A DNA stretch of 64,000 nt from Phycomyces blakesleeanus NRRL 1555(-) (taxonomy: Eukaryota > Mucoromycota > Mucoromycetes > Mucorales > Phycomycetaceae), in assembly GCF_001638985.1 (NCBI RefSeq), contig NW_017265149.1, forward strand, positions 677,619 through 741,618, written 5' to 3'. Position 1 is the stretch's first letter, and each line of letters opens with the position of its first letter. Of this stretch, positions 12,394-24,190 are shown in pieces. The notes under the pieces were generated by a model. It was not told the DNA's origin. It did not search any database and saw only the letters and a list, made by a program, of their open reading frames with translations. The position numbers and the translations under genes were made by a program.

Positions 12394-12828
12394 AATTATG
12401 GTGTGTTCGGGGATAAATATATAAGTTTTTAGGTGCTTTTCAAAGTTCCATGACTTTTGCTACAGACAAGTTAACGAGAATTGCTTAAACATGTTTTATA
12501 GGGAAGACTCTTCCGAATAACTCTTGTTTAAAAGATTCTCAAAACAAGGCTTGAATAAAAAGTCATGGACCTTCAAAGTCAAGAGGTATCAATAGAAAAT
12601 AGTGGAGTTTCAGCTTTTTTTTTTTATATTGAAATGAAAGAGAGTCACTATAGCAACAGGTACATTTCAATGATCCTAAAAAAGATGGTTGTGTAACGTA
12701 AAATACTATTTTTCGATTTTCTTTCTATATATATCGGGAATTGAATATATTCTACTATCGGAGGTTTTTTGGGGTAAAATTGAAAAGATTTCAAAACTTT
12801 GATGTTTATGCTCGAACACACCATAATT
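12394..12828. mobile_element. 435-bp terminal-inverted-repeat element (MITE-like)
   Basis: AATTATGGTGTGTTCG at 12394-12409 is exactly inverted at 12813-12828. Weaker matching extends inward for another 15-20 bp (GRGSATAAAYAT, AAGTTTT). A second, nested inverted pair lies inside: AAAGTTCCATGACTTTT near 12441 and AAAAGTCATGGACCTT near 12557. No frame of useful length is present, so this is a non-autonomous element. If the mobile ends are TGGTGTG...CACACCA, the flanks read TA on both sides, as for Tc1/mariner-type insertion, but the symmetry of the end makes this ambiguous. Confidence 0.75.
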
Positions 12829-13936
12829 AAATTATAATCAACATATATGACGCTATCCAGGCCCTATCGATGCTGAAATATTTTTGTAAGATTGGAATTG
12901 TAAATTATATAAATTAGTAGTATATGAAGCTTTTAATAATACAATTGAAGAATAGTAGGTAAATACTTTGTATATCATGTACCATTTAGTATGGTATTGA
13001 GCTATGGTTACCAACTAACACACTTAAGATAGACGTTTTGTAAAATAACAATAATTGAGCTTTATGTCTATAAATGATATCCGTATAGCAATGGTATGTG
13101 GATCAGTAAGTATGTTTGGTTAGGAAAACAGTAGTCTCTCAAATATTTATCAGCTTTATTCAATACATACTGCACACCAATTAATCATTGTTTACAACAG
13201 CCCATTGTGCATATGTTTGTGATAAACAATAATTCCTAAATATTCTATTGTTCAAGACAAGATAATTAAGCCAAAGTGGCTATATTCATAATCTTTTTTT
13301 TAAAAAAAATGGTTGGTTGGTTAGCCGGCCTGGACAGGATTTTGGGTAAAAGTGCATATTGAAGGTATATTTTGTCATTTTTGAAACAAATAAGATAATT
13401 AGTTTAAAATTAAAGCAAATAAACAAATGCCGAGAAGGAAAATCCATGCATGCAAATCGCACTTCTAAACTGTAAATTCCACAACAAGCGATTTAGTTTT
13501 GTGTTCCTTAATTCTAGAAAAATTAAATTAAAGCTAAAACCAAAACCAATACTATACTAGTCTAGTCTAGTCTATACTAGTGAGAGTTGTGATCATTAAA
13601 TATATATATATACATGGTGTGAAATAAAGGTTAAGTTTTTTTGTAAGAAAAAAGGTACCCGTTTAATCACCAAAAAATACAAGAGATTCATGTGAAATTT
13701 AATACTTCAACTGACTTGTACTTTCATATATACAAAATATAAATCTTTGTACTGTCTTTGTGTGTGTGTCTGTGTATGGTCCGTGTGTACATGCGTGTAA
13801 ATGATATTTTTTGGACTGCATTTCTTTTTTGTTTTATATCATTTATACGTTGTAGAAAAAACAAGTTGTAATAAAATAATATACATATATATAGGTGATT
13901 ATATTTATTTGTTTGTTTTGTTTGTTTTTGTTGTAA
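12829..13936. other. Intergenic, no gene seen
   Basis: AT-rich DNA downstream of the NAC alpha gene. It contains a short CTAGT run with internal symmetry at about 13554-13581 (ACTAGTCTAGTCTAGTCTA) and TG-rich text at 13760-13800. No supported gene. Confidence 0.55.
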
Positions 13937-14641
13937 TTACATGGTCAATTCCTAAAAAGAGTAAAGAACATTATTGTTATTAGCACATACTATCTTTGTA
14001 AAATAAGATCAATTACTACTTACCATAATGGCGTTGACAATGTCGTTGTTGTTACCCTTCAAGGCCTTGATGGCCTTGTTGCGAGAGACGTTGGCCTGGC
14101 TGACAACCAATTCAATGTCCTTCTCTTCGACACCCTCGGCACTGACCTCCTCCTCCTCCTCCTCAACCTCAGCAACAGCGTCAGCAGCGGGGGCCTCAAC
14201 CTCACCGGAGGCGGCCTCAGTAGCGAGCTGCTCAGCGGCGGCGGCCTGGGCACGGGCAGCCATGTCCTCAACCTGCATCTCACCGAAGACGATGAATGTG
14301 TCAGAGTTCATGCTCTGGTAAACCTCGGGCTTGGCAATAGCGTAGATAATCTATACAACAATTGAGGGTGAGAAAAACTTAATTGAAGAAAAAGGATTGT
14401 GTGCATCCTTTCTTTTATATCCTATTTTTTTTTGGAAACTTACACCTCTGGCACGGGTGAAGGTGACACGGTTGATGCCAGCGACGCGCTTGAGGCCGAG
14501 ACCAAGGATGGCTTTGCGAGCCTTCTTCTCACCACGGGACTGGGGGGAGTCAACAGTGACCTCCTCCTCTTCGAGTTCAAGAGGAACTTCCTGAGTGGTC
14601 TCCTCGACTGCGACGGGCTTTTCTTCAATGGGAGCGGACAT
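13937..14641 (-). CDS. EGD2: Nascent polypeptide-associated complex subunit alpha
   Basis: Alpha subunit of the NAC heterodimer, which binds nascent chains at the ribosome exit and limits mistargeting to the ER. Three coding exons: 14641-14444, 14350-14024 and a 15-nt last exon 13951-13937. They encode 179 aa. The NAC domain spans the first junction (T-F-T-R-A-R-G then [11 protein letters not shown]) at about residues 55-112. An Ala/Glu-rich linker follows, then the UBA domain (about 140-179), completed only by the last exon: N-A-I-M joins E-L-T-M-stop, the family's usual ending. Without that splice the frame would end V-S-S-N. The ATG directly follows a TGCAG acceptor of a 5'-UTR intron (14810-14642, GTAAGT donor), so the leader is spliced. 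It is divergently placed with the proteasome gene. Confidence 0.95.
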
Positions 14642-14813
14642 CTGCAATGGTAATGGCAATGTTAATCGTTTCGTCTGGCTTCCTCGTCCGTTCCGAGATA
14701 TGTATCTATCCAAGTCTTTTTTTCTTTTTTTTTCTTCTCTATTCACCAATCTATCTATGCATCTATCCATCCATTTTCTCCTATACACCAAGAAAGTATT
14801 TCTAACTTACGAT

Positions 14814-15059
14814 GCTATGGGAATAGAGAAAGGGGAAAGATCTACTTGGGACCGGGCCTGGATTTCAATGATAGGATCTCTCCGGCCCACATCCAAAGAA
14901 GGCACCCAAGGGGGAGGGAGGGTGCCCAAGTTGGCGGAGTTACAAACGAGTTGCGTCACAGCCTAGTTGGCCGCGCAACTGTCGCGTACGTAGGTCCTGC
15001 TGGAATCTTTGTCCCTTTACAACCTTTTTTTTTTACTTTACATTAAACTCGGCATAATC
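14814..15059. promoter_or_regulatory. Shared promoter region, NAC alpha / proteasome beta4
   Basis: About 250 bp between the spliced leader of the minus-strand NAC gene and the plus-strand proteasome start. It is clearly more GC-rich than other spacers, with GGCACCCAAGGGGGAGG near 14900 and GCCGCGCAACTGTCGCGTACG near 14969-14990. It probably serves as a bidirectional housekeeping promoter. I see no canonical proteasome-control element (GGTGGCAAA). Confidence 0.45.
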
Positions 15060-15752
15060 ATGGAGTGTCTATTTGGAATCACAGGAAAGGACTTTGTCCT
15101 CGTCGCTGCAGACACAGTATCTGCCCGCAGCATTGTAGTTATGAAGGGCACCGAAGACAAATCACGCCAACTCAACTCCAAGACGATCATGCTCTATACA
15201 GGTGAACCAGGCGACACCGTCAACTTTGCAGAATATATTCAGCGAAACATCAAGTTGTACAGCATTCGCAACGGTATCGAGCTCAGCCCAAAGGCAACTG
15301 CAAACTTCACCCGTCGCGAGCTTGCAGACTCGCTACGAAGCAGAGTAAGCATACAAACTCAAAACAAAAAAAAAACAAAAAAGAAGAGGAAGAACAAGAA
15401 GGATGAAATGTGGGGATGACAATTGATGATGTCTGATTGAATTGTGTATAAGCATCCTTACTCGGTCAACATGCTCATCGGTGGCTACGATGTAAAGACA
15501 TCTAAACCGGAATTGTTTTGGATCGACTACCTTGGTGCCATGGCATCTCTTCCTTTTGCCGCTCAGGGCTATGGTGCTTACTTTTGTACTTCACTCATGG
15601 ATCGCTACTATCGACCCGACATGAACCTTGAGGAAGTTAAAGACTTACTCCGCAGATGTATTCAGGAGCTGAAGACAAGATTTATCGTCAATATGCCGCA
15701 TTTTAAGGTCCAGTTGGTGAATAAGGATGGTATTTCGGAGCTGGAGCTGTAA
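15060..15752 (+). CDS. PRE1: 20S proteasome subunit beta4 (PSMB2/Pre1 type)
   Basis: Structural, non-proteolytic beta-ring subunit of the 20S core. Exons 15060-15344 and 15453-15752, joined in phase 0 across a 108-bp intron (GTAAGC...ATAAG), give 194 aa, close to yeast Pre1 (198). Family signatures are [14 protein letters not shown] near residues 50-63, L-Y-S-I-R-N-G at 69-75, S-R/H-P-Y-S-V-N at the splice junction, L-I-G-G-Y-D and Y-R-P-D-M-N-L-E-E. The start is the ATG of M-E-C-L-F-G-I; there is no propeptide with a catalytic Thr, as expected for beta4. The frame remains open further upstream to an earlier ATG, but the family starts here. Confidence 0.95.
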
Positions 15753-15928
15753 AAGAAAGAACAAAAAAAGCAAGTCTTAGTTTGGTCGGTACCTTCATTG
15801 TCTCCACCTCTCTTTCTCCCTCTTTCTACAATATGAAGTTTGACTCTCTTTTTTTTTGGATCCTGTATGAAAGATGTCTGTTATTGTGTTTTGTGTTTGT
15901 ATTTGGTTTATATATATATGGGGGTTTA

Positions 15929-17315
15929 TCATGCTGATTTCTCGTCCAGGATTTTCTCGAATCCCTCTGCAATATTCTGTCTGGCCTGTGTACAAAAAAT
16001 GGAGAGAAAGAAAGAGGAAAGGGAGAAACGAAAATATATGAGAGGAAAGGAATGAGAATTTGTTTGTTTTCTTTAAAGAGAGCGCAAAGAGAAAGAGATA
16101 AAGGTAGTATGTATAATAAGACAGTTCTTACCAATTCACTTGCAGGTTTGGTTGGGTTGAGGTATCCCATCATAAAGTTGGTGGCTACCCACTTGTTCTT
16201 AACCGTACCCATCAATTTGCCCTACAAATCTCATTAGATTACGCTTTTGCGTACGCACAGACCGAAAATAATATGGTCTCACCTCAAACTCAACCAACAA
16301 CTCTCCATTCGCTGTTTTCGTAAAGATAAATTCGGTGTCTTTTTTGATATTTGCATTTGCAAAACTTCCTTTGAACTCCTTGATACCATCCAAAATATCC
16401 TTCTCCTCATCTTCTGTCATATCCTTTGATTCGGCACGCATACGTTGCAATAAGGATCGAGTGAAACCATCCCGCAGATGCTGAGTATTAGTTGCACGAC
16501 AAGGAACTAAAAATATTTACCAAAGTGTGGGATTAAGTTGATTGAATTCAAATAGTTAATTGCTATTAATATTCCACTCCTACTTTCAACTTACCAACAC
16601 GAATCGAGATATCAAAAGGCAATTTTAATAAAGTCAAGGCTAAATCTTCCTTTCCCAAGAACTCGGTCTTGTCAAAATTCTAATTTATTACCCCAGATAA
16701 AAAGTTTTTTTAATATATATATACATAATATTATAAAGTAAATGTTAATTATTGACTTACTTCCCATCCTTCAATCTTTCTCAAAGTACCGATATCTTGA
16801 CTACGCATATAAAGTCCAAGTACATAAACATTGATACTAAGGAAGCTGACTTGACGAGCACCCAATCCAATTAATCGCTTCCATTCAGTGCCATGATTGA
16901 GAAAGATAGGAAATGAAATTTTTGTGCTGGGATCTAATGAATTTAAGATGGTGTATTAGTGTATTAGTGTATGTGCGAGTATGTTGATGAAACGAATAAT
17001 CCAAGCGTTACCTTCAACAGAACCAGCAAAAACGTTTGAAGGTGCTTCGGCATAGACCGGAGTCTGCATTTTCCAGGCTGCATATGCGCTTGTGGTTGCT
17101 ATTCCAGTGACTGCTAGTATAGCTGTCTGCCGAGTAGGACGCCATGAATGCTGATCACACATCCGCATTGTCAACAATCCTCTTTTATTCAGGCATACCA
17201 CTGCGATTAATTATACCTTGGAGGCAGCAGATGCATATCCTCTGCATAAATTGATGCGTTGACTGGTTTGTAAAAGACGTCCAAGAGGTCTGGAGGTGTA
17301 TGTAATGCGTTGCAT
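15929..17315 (-). CDS. AIM18: AIM18-like mitochondrial protein, chalcone-isomerase fold
   Basis: Seven exons: 17315-17217, 17150-17012, 16933-16761, 16679-16595, 16506-16283, 16221-16132 and 15985-15929. All junctions keep phase and the product is 288 aa. Residues 1-33 are basic and Ser/Arg-rich like a mitochondrial presequence. A hydrophobic segment follows at about 42-59. The chalcone-isomerase-like domain starts near residue 80 (I-S-F-P-I-F-L-N, G-T-E-W-K-R-L-I-G-L-G-A-R, then Y-V-L-G-L-Y-M) and runs to the C-terminus. Fungal AIM18/AIM46 proteins share this layout and sit in the inner membrane/intermembrane space; their chemical role is unknown. The last intron (146 bp) is the longest. A proteasome gene converges on it with only 176 bp between the stops. 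Confidence 0.88.
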
Positions 17316-17975
17316 GGCGTTAATTGTCAAAAAAAAAAAAATAATAATAATAAAAACTCCAGCAAGGGACTTTGGAGTTTATCGTTTGATTTTAGTTAAA
17401 TGTCCGATTTTTGTGTTGCAACCCAAAAGAAAAAAAAAACGAAAAAAAAATCATGCCGTTGTAATGAAAATTGAAACTTATATAAGGTTATTTACTATAC
17501 AGCTTAGTATAATGCTGCAGCTTAATAGACCATTTATAATGCATTTATCACTGTTGATTATAATAATCAGTTGGTATTGAGCGTACCTACCAATAACTCT
17601 TGTAAATCATTAATAAGGAGAGACAAATAAGATTTACACATGAAAAATAAAGGTTATATATATATTTATCTTTACACGTATTTAATGTAGGCTATTTGTT
17701 AGTAATATATATATATATACTGAGAGCTACTTTGTATGTATAAGAGCGTGCTTTAATTATTATTTAAGAGATGTAAGCTGTGAGCCATCAAACCCAACAA
17801 ATTGGCATGAAAGTTTTTTTTAAAAAAAAAGAAGCAATAAAATTTGATAAGTTCTAGCCTGGGTTGTCGGGAATTTGTACATGGTTGTGACTCTCTGAAT
17901 CTGTTTTGTCATTTGGCGCTTTGTGGGCAGGCCATACAATACACACACATACACACACACGCATACAGGATCAAA
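17316..17975. other. Divergent intergenic region AIM18-like / COA1
   Basis: 660 bp between two mitochondrial-protein genes transcribed outward. It holds A-runs, an (AT)n stretch near 17700-17720 and an (AC)n stretch (17939-17960) immediately before the COA1 start, likely in its leader. No gene seen. Confidence 0.5.
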
Positions 17976-18620
17976 ATGTCATTTGCACCATTTTCCATCC
18001 GCGCCATTACTTCGGCAACACGACCCCTTACCTCGCGTATTGCGAGCCAGACCGCACGTCGCTTTGAGAGCACTACCCGTGTTTCGAGAACAAAGGTTGT
18101 TGATCGTGAGCTTCCTCCCGCTCCTAAATCCCGCAAGCCAGTGATCATTGGTGGTGCTTTAGTTGGCGCTGCTGTTTGGGCCGGTGTTCTCGGTTATGCT
18201 ATGAACTATCAGCGACTTTCTAGTAGTATTGTGAACGGAACTCTGTTTATGGTCCGCTATGACCCTCGCATCATTGAGCTTGTAGGTGATCAGGTTGATT
18301 ATGCAGACAGCACACCCTGGATCTCTGGCTCTGTCAACCATCTCAAGGGAAAGGTTGATATTGGATTCGATGTTACCGGAAAGTCGGGTAAATTAAGGGC
18401 GTAATAGTAGTCGTGTATTTTAAAGAAGAGAATAGAGACTATTTATTGACCAAGAAGTGTAGGTGAGCGTGCTCGTGTCCACTTTGAGTCTGTTCGTTCA
18501 GGCCACAACTGGAATACCATTGAATTCACTGTCACACGTTTGAGTGACAAAAAGGTGGTCGATATCGGCCATCATGAGTTGTCCGAGAAGGGCGGCCCAG
18601 TAGTAGCTGGAATTGCTTAA
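17976..18620 (+). CDS. COA1: Cytochrome oxidase assembly protein Coa1-like
   Basis: Inner-membrane factor that acts with Mss51/Cox14/Shy1 in early Cox1 maturation. Exons 17976-18387 and 18463-18620 (phase 1, intron GTAAAT...TGTAG, 75 bp) encode 189 aa. Residues 1-40 are an Arg/Ser/Thr-rich mitochondrial presequence without acidic residues until Glu31. A transmembrane helix lies at about 56-76 (I-I-G-G-A-L-V-G-A-A-V-W). The Coa1 domain follows: N-Y-Q-R-L-S-S-S-I, then I-S-G-S-V-N-H-L-K-G-K-V-D-I and, after the splice, R-A-R-V-H-F-E-S. The ATG at 17976 is chosen over upstream in-frame codons because it opens the presequence. Confidence 0.88.
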
Positions 18621-18824
18621 ACTCTATTTCATTTCATTTTCTTCCACATTAAAAGAAAAGAAAAAAAGAAGAATCTCACCCCCTCTTTTTCTCTCTCTCT
18701 CTCTCTACCTCTCTTTTTTTTAGACCATACAAATATAATGAAAAAATGTATTTTAAATTATTCCCCTAATAATTAAAACCAAAACCAAAACTAGAATCAT
18801 AACAATAATGGTATTACAATAGAA

Positions 18825-19855
18825 CTACAGTTTAGCAGATAATGTTGGGATATGCTCTTTTAAGAACTTTGCTACTTGTAAGAGCTGCTCCTCTTCAAAT
18901 GAATGAGCCAGTCCAGGATACTCGTAAAAAGCAATATTATATCCCATTTTCTCCAATTGGTGAACGGCTATTCTGCCATACTGGACAGGAACAACAATAT
19001 CTTTGTCGCCATGCAACACCAACAGAGGGGTATCTTTTTTGATTGGCTGTCCAAGCTAATAAAAGTAATAGAGTAAATATTGAGAGAATTTGGATATACT
19101 TAAATATGCATATAGTTGACTTACCACACTGACATGCTTTTGTGAAGGGATAAAACCACTACAGCCAATGGTCCCTCCAAGATCATGTGTAGTGAGTATA
19201 GTTGTGAGTAGAGATATCACACAACCTAAGTACGATTGTTATTTATTTATTTTTTGGGGGTTTTTTTTGATATTGTAAGTCCATATTAAGAATAAAGGTG
19301 AATTTATAAAGTACACGATCTTATTACCCTGTGAGAACCCTCCTAAAATAATGCGTTGAACGGGAATTCCAGACTTGATCTCATTTTCAATCAATGTGTT
19401 TACTTGATATGCCAAGATTCCAAAAAAGGATTTTTAAGTATTATTCACCCAATCATAAAGTGTCTTTATTTTATTTTATTTTACGTTTTAATATTGATTT
19501 ATTTTTGACTCACCTCTTGCCACAGAAGCCTTCATACTAGCTGTGTCTGTTTCAGCATGGGCTTTTTCACTCACAAAACTGACAATATCGAACCAGGCTG
19601 GCATTTCTGCTCCGTCATAACACGTAAGAGGTCTTAAGGGACTTTAAAGCTCATGAGTTTTCTTTTTCTTATGTTGAAGAAGGAATGAGCAAGGCTTACT
19701 TACGCATTCGGGAAGATCCACTTTACATGAGGAAATTTTGCACTAAGTTCATTTGAAAGTAATAGCCAGCTCTCACCGCAGTCTCCAGCACCGTGAAGCC
19801 AAATAACAGTGGCTGTGTGGTTCTGGGTGGGTAAATGAATAGTTGCTTCAGTCAT
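18825..19855 (-). CDS. Acyl-protein thioesterase 1 (alpha/beta hydrolase)
   Basis: Cytosolic serine hydrolase that removes palmitate from proteins such as G-alpha and Ras. Five exons: 19855-19704, 19641-19514, 19402-19328, 19225-19125 and 19055-18825, all in matching phase, giving 228 aa, the usual family size. Visible features are V-I-W-L-H-G-A-G-D (oxyanion region), W-I-F-P-N-A-P-L-R-P-L-T, the nucleophile elbow G-F-S-Q-G with Ser117 split by an intron just after, H-G-D-K-D-I-V-V-P with the likely catalytic Asp171, and G-L-A-H-S-F with His203. Thus the triad is complete. The gene converges with COA1; about 200 bp with a CT run (18689-18704) separate the stops. Confidence 0.93.
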
Positions 19856-21001
19856 AACGAATGAGCCTCCCTGTGAACGTGGAGACAGAAAGAGTATTTT
19901 GTACCCGCTTGATTTGTCTGATTATCAAAATTGGAAACATTTCGCTTTCACTCTCTTTTTTTTTTACCCCTCTTTCTCTTCTCCCTCTGTGAATGAGAAA
20001 CAGTCAGCACACAGTGAACTAATATGGCATTTACACATGCTTACAAAATGACAAATAAATAAATACATAAATACATAAATACATAAATACATAAATATAT
20101 ATATATTGAAATTTGGTGGTCTCACTGAATTAGGTTTAACCATCTTGTTGTCAGATAAACCTGTCTAGTTAATTTCTCTTGCAACTGTAATAGGGTAGGA
20201 TTGTTACTACTTTATATATGCATTCATACTTGAATACCTCTTTAATAAAGTGAAATTAAAGAAGTGTAAAAAGAAAGAAAGAAAAGAAAAAACGATGATT
20301 ATAGATAACGCATGCTTGAAGATTTTTTTTGGCTTATAATGCATACTATCGGTCCATTGATTCTTGTATATTACAGATGGAAAACACACGATCTTTATCA
20401 TTGCTTCTTTTGCTGATCCTCTTCTGTTGCTCCCCTTTTCATTGAACTCCCTAAACAGAATATAGTCATTGTATAAATTTCGACCGTGAGATCACCCCCT
20501 TAAGAGAGCTGTATGATCTTGTTTCGATAGATACCGTGGACATCTGCAAATATTAATCACAAACCTGTTACCAAACAAACCATAGAAATAAACAATACAC
20601 AATAAACCTTGCGTGCTATTGTAGTCGTAGATTGACTATCACAACAACAGACATACTTTCAGTCACTACTATTGTCATAAAGAAGTATATACTTAAAAGA
20701 CTTTCTTTTATCTCTATTTATTGCGTGCCCACAGAAAGCACACGCACGCACACACACGCCAGGCAGTAGAGCGCCTACATGCTTGGTATCAATCGATTCC
20801 TCTTAATATATTTCGCTCGTGCTGACACGTTCTTATTCCTCTCAAAATATCATTTAGTTCAAGATAATTTGCCTGAGCCTATTCTTATTTACTTTCTTCT
20901 CTATTCACCTCTTTCTTTCTTCCTTTCTTTTTTACCTTCTTTATAGACTTTTTTTACCTTCTTTTTCAATCACTAGCCTGTACATTTACATCAATATTTG
21001 A
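19856..21001. other. Intergenic with AAATACAT microsatellite and a doubtful short minus-strand frame
   Basis: Spacer between two outward-transcribed genes. A run of ACATAAATACATAAAT lies at about 20052-20097. On the minus strand at 20570-20207 a short spliced frame is conceivable (acceptor TTTGCAG at 20548, donor GTGATC, acceptor TTTAG near 20455). Its C-terminal part has a hydrophobic segment (H-A-L-S-I-I-I-V-F-S-F-L), but three frames compete and no start is convincing, so I do not call a gene. C/T-rich DNA with CTTTCTTTC runs at 20880-20960 precedes the next start. Confidence 0.4.
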
Positions 21002-23874
21002 ATGCCACTTGGGATTGGAAAGGCTAAAGAGAAACCCACATCTAGTAGTGATAAACAAGGGTTTTGGCATCTAAAAAAACTCGCTCTAGGAAGGACATCA
21101 AAAGAAAGCGTAAGCTTTGCACAAACACCCAGCCTTATTGGTATTACATTCTATTACAGTTCTTTACATATATATATATATATATATATCTTTAAAAGGC
21201 TAATTTTCATGAAAAACCAATAGACTCAATGTCATCTAATGAGAGCCAGCTTTACAACGATGATGGGCACAATACACAAAATCTAAAACCCAAGCGTTCT
21301 AGGTATTATATAAGAAAAAAAGGCAATGATCCTTGTGGGTCTCCTGCTATTACACACCTCTTTTTCTTTCTTTCTTGCTTTTATTTTATTTAATTTTGAC
21401 AGATTGTATTGTATTCTAAATTTATGCCCATCTTTATTTTAGTGGGATGTTCTCGCAACGCCGTCAAGGTAAGACAACCTGGTTATTGCTTCTCCTTAAA
21501 AATATTCCTAAAATGTCTCCCACAAAAATATAATGCGCGTGTCTGTGGGGTCTATCATTGTCCTTGTTCTATTTATTTATTCATTCATTTATTTATTCAT
21601 TAATTTGTTTGTTTGTTTGTTTGTTTAAAAAGAGGTCAATTTTTCTTCCAGTACTTGTTTTGACTCTGAAAATAAACCTACAATGTTACGTTCGGCCACA
21701 AGTATGCACAATATACACACTTACTCGGAACGCTCCTCTCAACGCCAAGCACCCGAACCATTAGAGACAAAAGCATCAGGTCGACAGCGTCCATTGTCTT
21801 ACTCAACCGGTACATCCGCAGGTCTGTCTCCTACCCTGGTCAGAAACGGCAGCACCAACAGCAACAAAAATCTACGTTCTATCCATCGCACCGTCACTCC
21901 ACGCGTAAACCATCAAGACCCAAACAAGACTCAAGAAAGTCTCTTGCGTTCTTCGGAAGACACTCGTCGAGTAAATCGACATTCTCTGACTCCTCGAGCG
22001 TCTAATAAGGGCCAAGTAAATAACAACATCGAAGCGTTTTTTGCACTTGACAGTAGCCCGAGACAGATTTCCAGACCCCCGGGTGTAGCATGTGAGCGTC
22101 CGGGAAAGGCGTCCAATGGAACCAAAGAAGGAGTATCACGATCATCCATGTCCGATCTAGAAGATCGGCGCAGAAATGCGTCTCTTGAATGCCAGCCCTT
22201 GGGGGGTGTTGTGGCACAAGAAATCCATTCTCGATCTGACAAAGCCAGCATTACACCAGTCCCCACCAGCTCCCAGAGCTCAGGACTTTTGTCTCGCTCT
22301 TCAAAGCAATCCGACCAAGTGCATCCAAAGTCTCGCAATCTGCGGTCAGCTGCATCGTTTGCTTCCTTGCGCCCTCCCCAGCAGACTCCTGCTCCTACTT
22401 CTGCTTCTGCGGCTCGCCTCCCTTCCAGTCGATCTCCACCTCCACCGACTCCACCGCCGTCTCAACGGCTAGGAACACGCCAAACTTTACACCCAAAGAC
22501 ACCCCAGGAAAAACCACAGAACATCAGGCTCTTGGCCCAGGCGTCCCGCCGAGATAGCACTGACACTACCTCTACCGCATCCTCGTTTTCGTCTTCATCG
22601 TCTGATGCCAGCCAACGTAGCAGTAACAGCAACAGTCAAGCAAAGCAGAGCACGACAATGTATCCGTACAGAGGCAGCGAAGATGAAAGATCGACTTTTA
22701 CATCAGACACTGACGTATATTCGTTTGATATGTACCCTGATGGTGGAGATTATAGCAAGCCGGAGGCATTGGACCGCAGTACTCCAAGTGATGATGAGAA
22801 TCAGCTTGAAAAAGCATATGAGAATAATATTGACTATCTGAAAGACAAGCTACACAAAGAGCAAGCTACTGTCAAGGCATTGCAGCGGCAGAAACAAGGT
22901 AAAAATATATATAGAAATTGAATTGAAAATGGTATTTATTTCTTTATTATTATTTTTTGGATACTACCTTATATTAGCATGTAACAATGATATAAGTTTC
23001 CTAAGCCAATCAGTGGATGCCTTATCTATGGAAAAACAAGAGTGGATAAAACGATTTGAAGCAGAAAAAGTAGGTTTAAACCTTAATATATATATATATA
23101 AAGTTGTGTATATAAATTGCATACAATTTTCTCATCAAAATATCCTTTTTTTTTAAAAAAAAAATGTAGGCACAAAAAGAACGTCTCCAAGACGACATTT
23201 CTTCTGTTACAGATAGTCTGACTGTAGCTACTGAGCAAGTCAGACAGCTCTTGATAGAAAACGAGGCCTTAAAGAAACAAGTCGAACAGGTGTATGGAGA
23301 CCCGTTCAAGACATCTGTGGTTGGGCCTGCCTCATCATCTCTTTCAGCCATTAAATCTCAGCTTCGTTCTTCCCAAGTCCAGGCACGCACTCTAAAAGCA
23401 ACTCTGGAGCAATTCTTACGGCTTGGTGATGGCTCAGAAGACCAGTATATACCACAAGATACACCTAAAGTGGACCCGTCTCCTCCACGACATGAGAATT
23501 CCTTGGATAATCTGGAACAGGTTCCAGAAAAGGTGAGCTCAGAACGTGAAGACACAGAGCCAGCTGAAAACGATCTGGATATTCTTTTGAGAGATTTGGT
23601 GCTTGAAAAGGAATTGGTAAGTGAATGAATTGCGTGATCACAAAATCGTACACACCTACATACATATACATATATTTATTTATATATATACAATATATTA
23701 TACTAGCTTCAGGCAGAATATAGCAAGATGCCTGTCACAGGAGCCAATACTCTTACACGTCGACGTAGAGAAGAGTTGGAGAGTCGACTAGACGAGGTTG
23801 ATTCACACATGAGCAAGATTAAGCTTAGGATGAGAAATAGAAACTCTGCGCAGAGAGAGAATTTATTAGGTTAA
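21002..23874 (+). CDS. Basic Ser/Pro-rich coiled-coil protein, 738 aa
   Basis: Seven exons joined in phase: 21002-21140, 21224-21302, 21443-21468 (26 nt), 21633-22898, 22978-23069, 23170-23616 and 23707-23874. Residues 1-500 are low-complexity, basic, and Ser/Pro/Arg/Gln-rich, with P-P-P-P-T-P-P-P-style runs near 340. Two stretches of predicted coiled coil follow: about residues 470-560 (E-N-N-I-D-Y-L-K-D-K-L-H-K-E-Q-A, then E-K-Q-E-W-I-K-R-F-E-A-E-K) and near 620. The last exon has L-Q-A-E-Y-S-K-M-P-V, then R-R-R-R-E-E-L-E-S-R-L-D-E-V-D, reminiscent of the C-terminal motif of enkurin-type cytoskeletal proteins. A disordered basic head plus coiled coils suggests microtubule, polarity or septum association; this is inference. 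An alternative is that translation starts at the ATG 21683, but the exon chain upstream is consistent. Confidence 0.72.
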
Positions 23875-24190
23875 AATAAAATAGTAAAGTAAGGTGAATT
23901 GAATTGAGCTGAAGTATAGTATAGTATAGTGTTTTTTTGTGAATGAATGTATGTGGGTGTTTATTAATACTATATATATATATATAAAATATGTATATGA
24001 TATAATAAAGGAAAATATTTATAAATAAAATAGCGTAAAGTAAAAGTAAAAGTAAAGAATATGTGAAGAGATAAAAAAATAGAAAGAATGAAAGAAAAGA
24101 AATAAGCGGAAAATTATCATAGATAAAATATATAAAATATAAAGAGAAAGAGAAAGAAAGAGATGGGGGGGACGCAGAGAATGCATCTAT

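Noticed and set aside
14028..14321. Plus-strand open frames across the NAC alpha exons
   Set aside because: Shadow frames of the GC-rich coding exons; they lack homology and ignore the clear NAC/UBA domains on the other strand.
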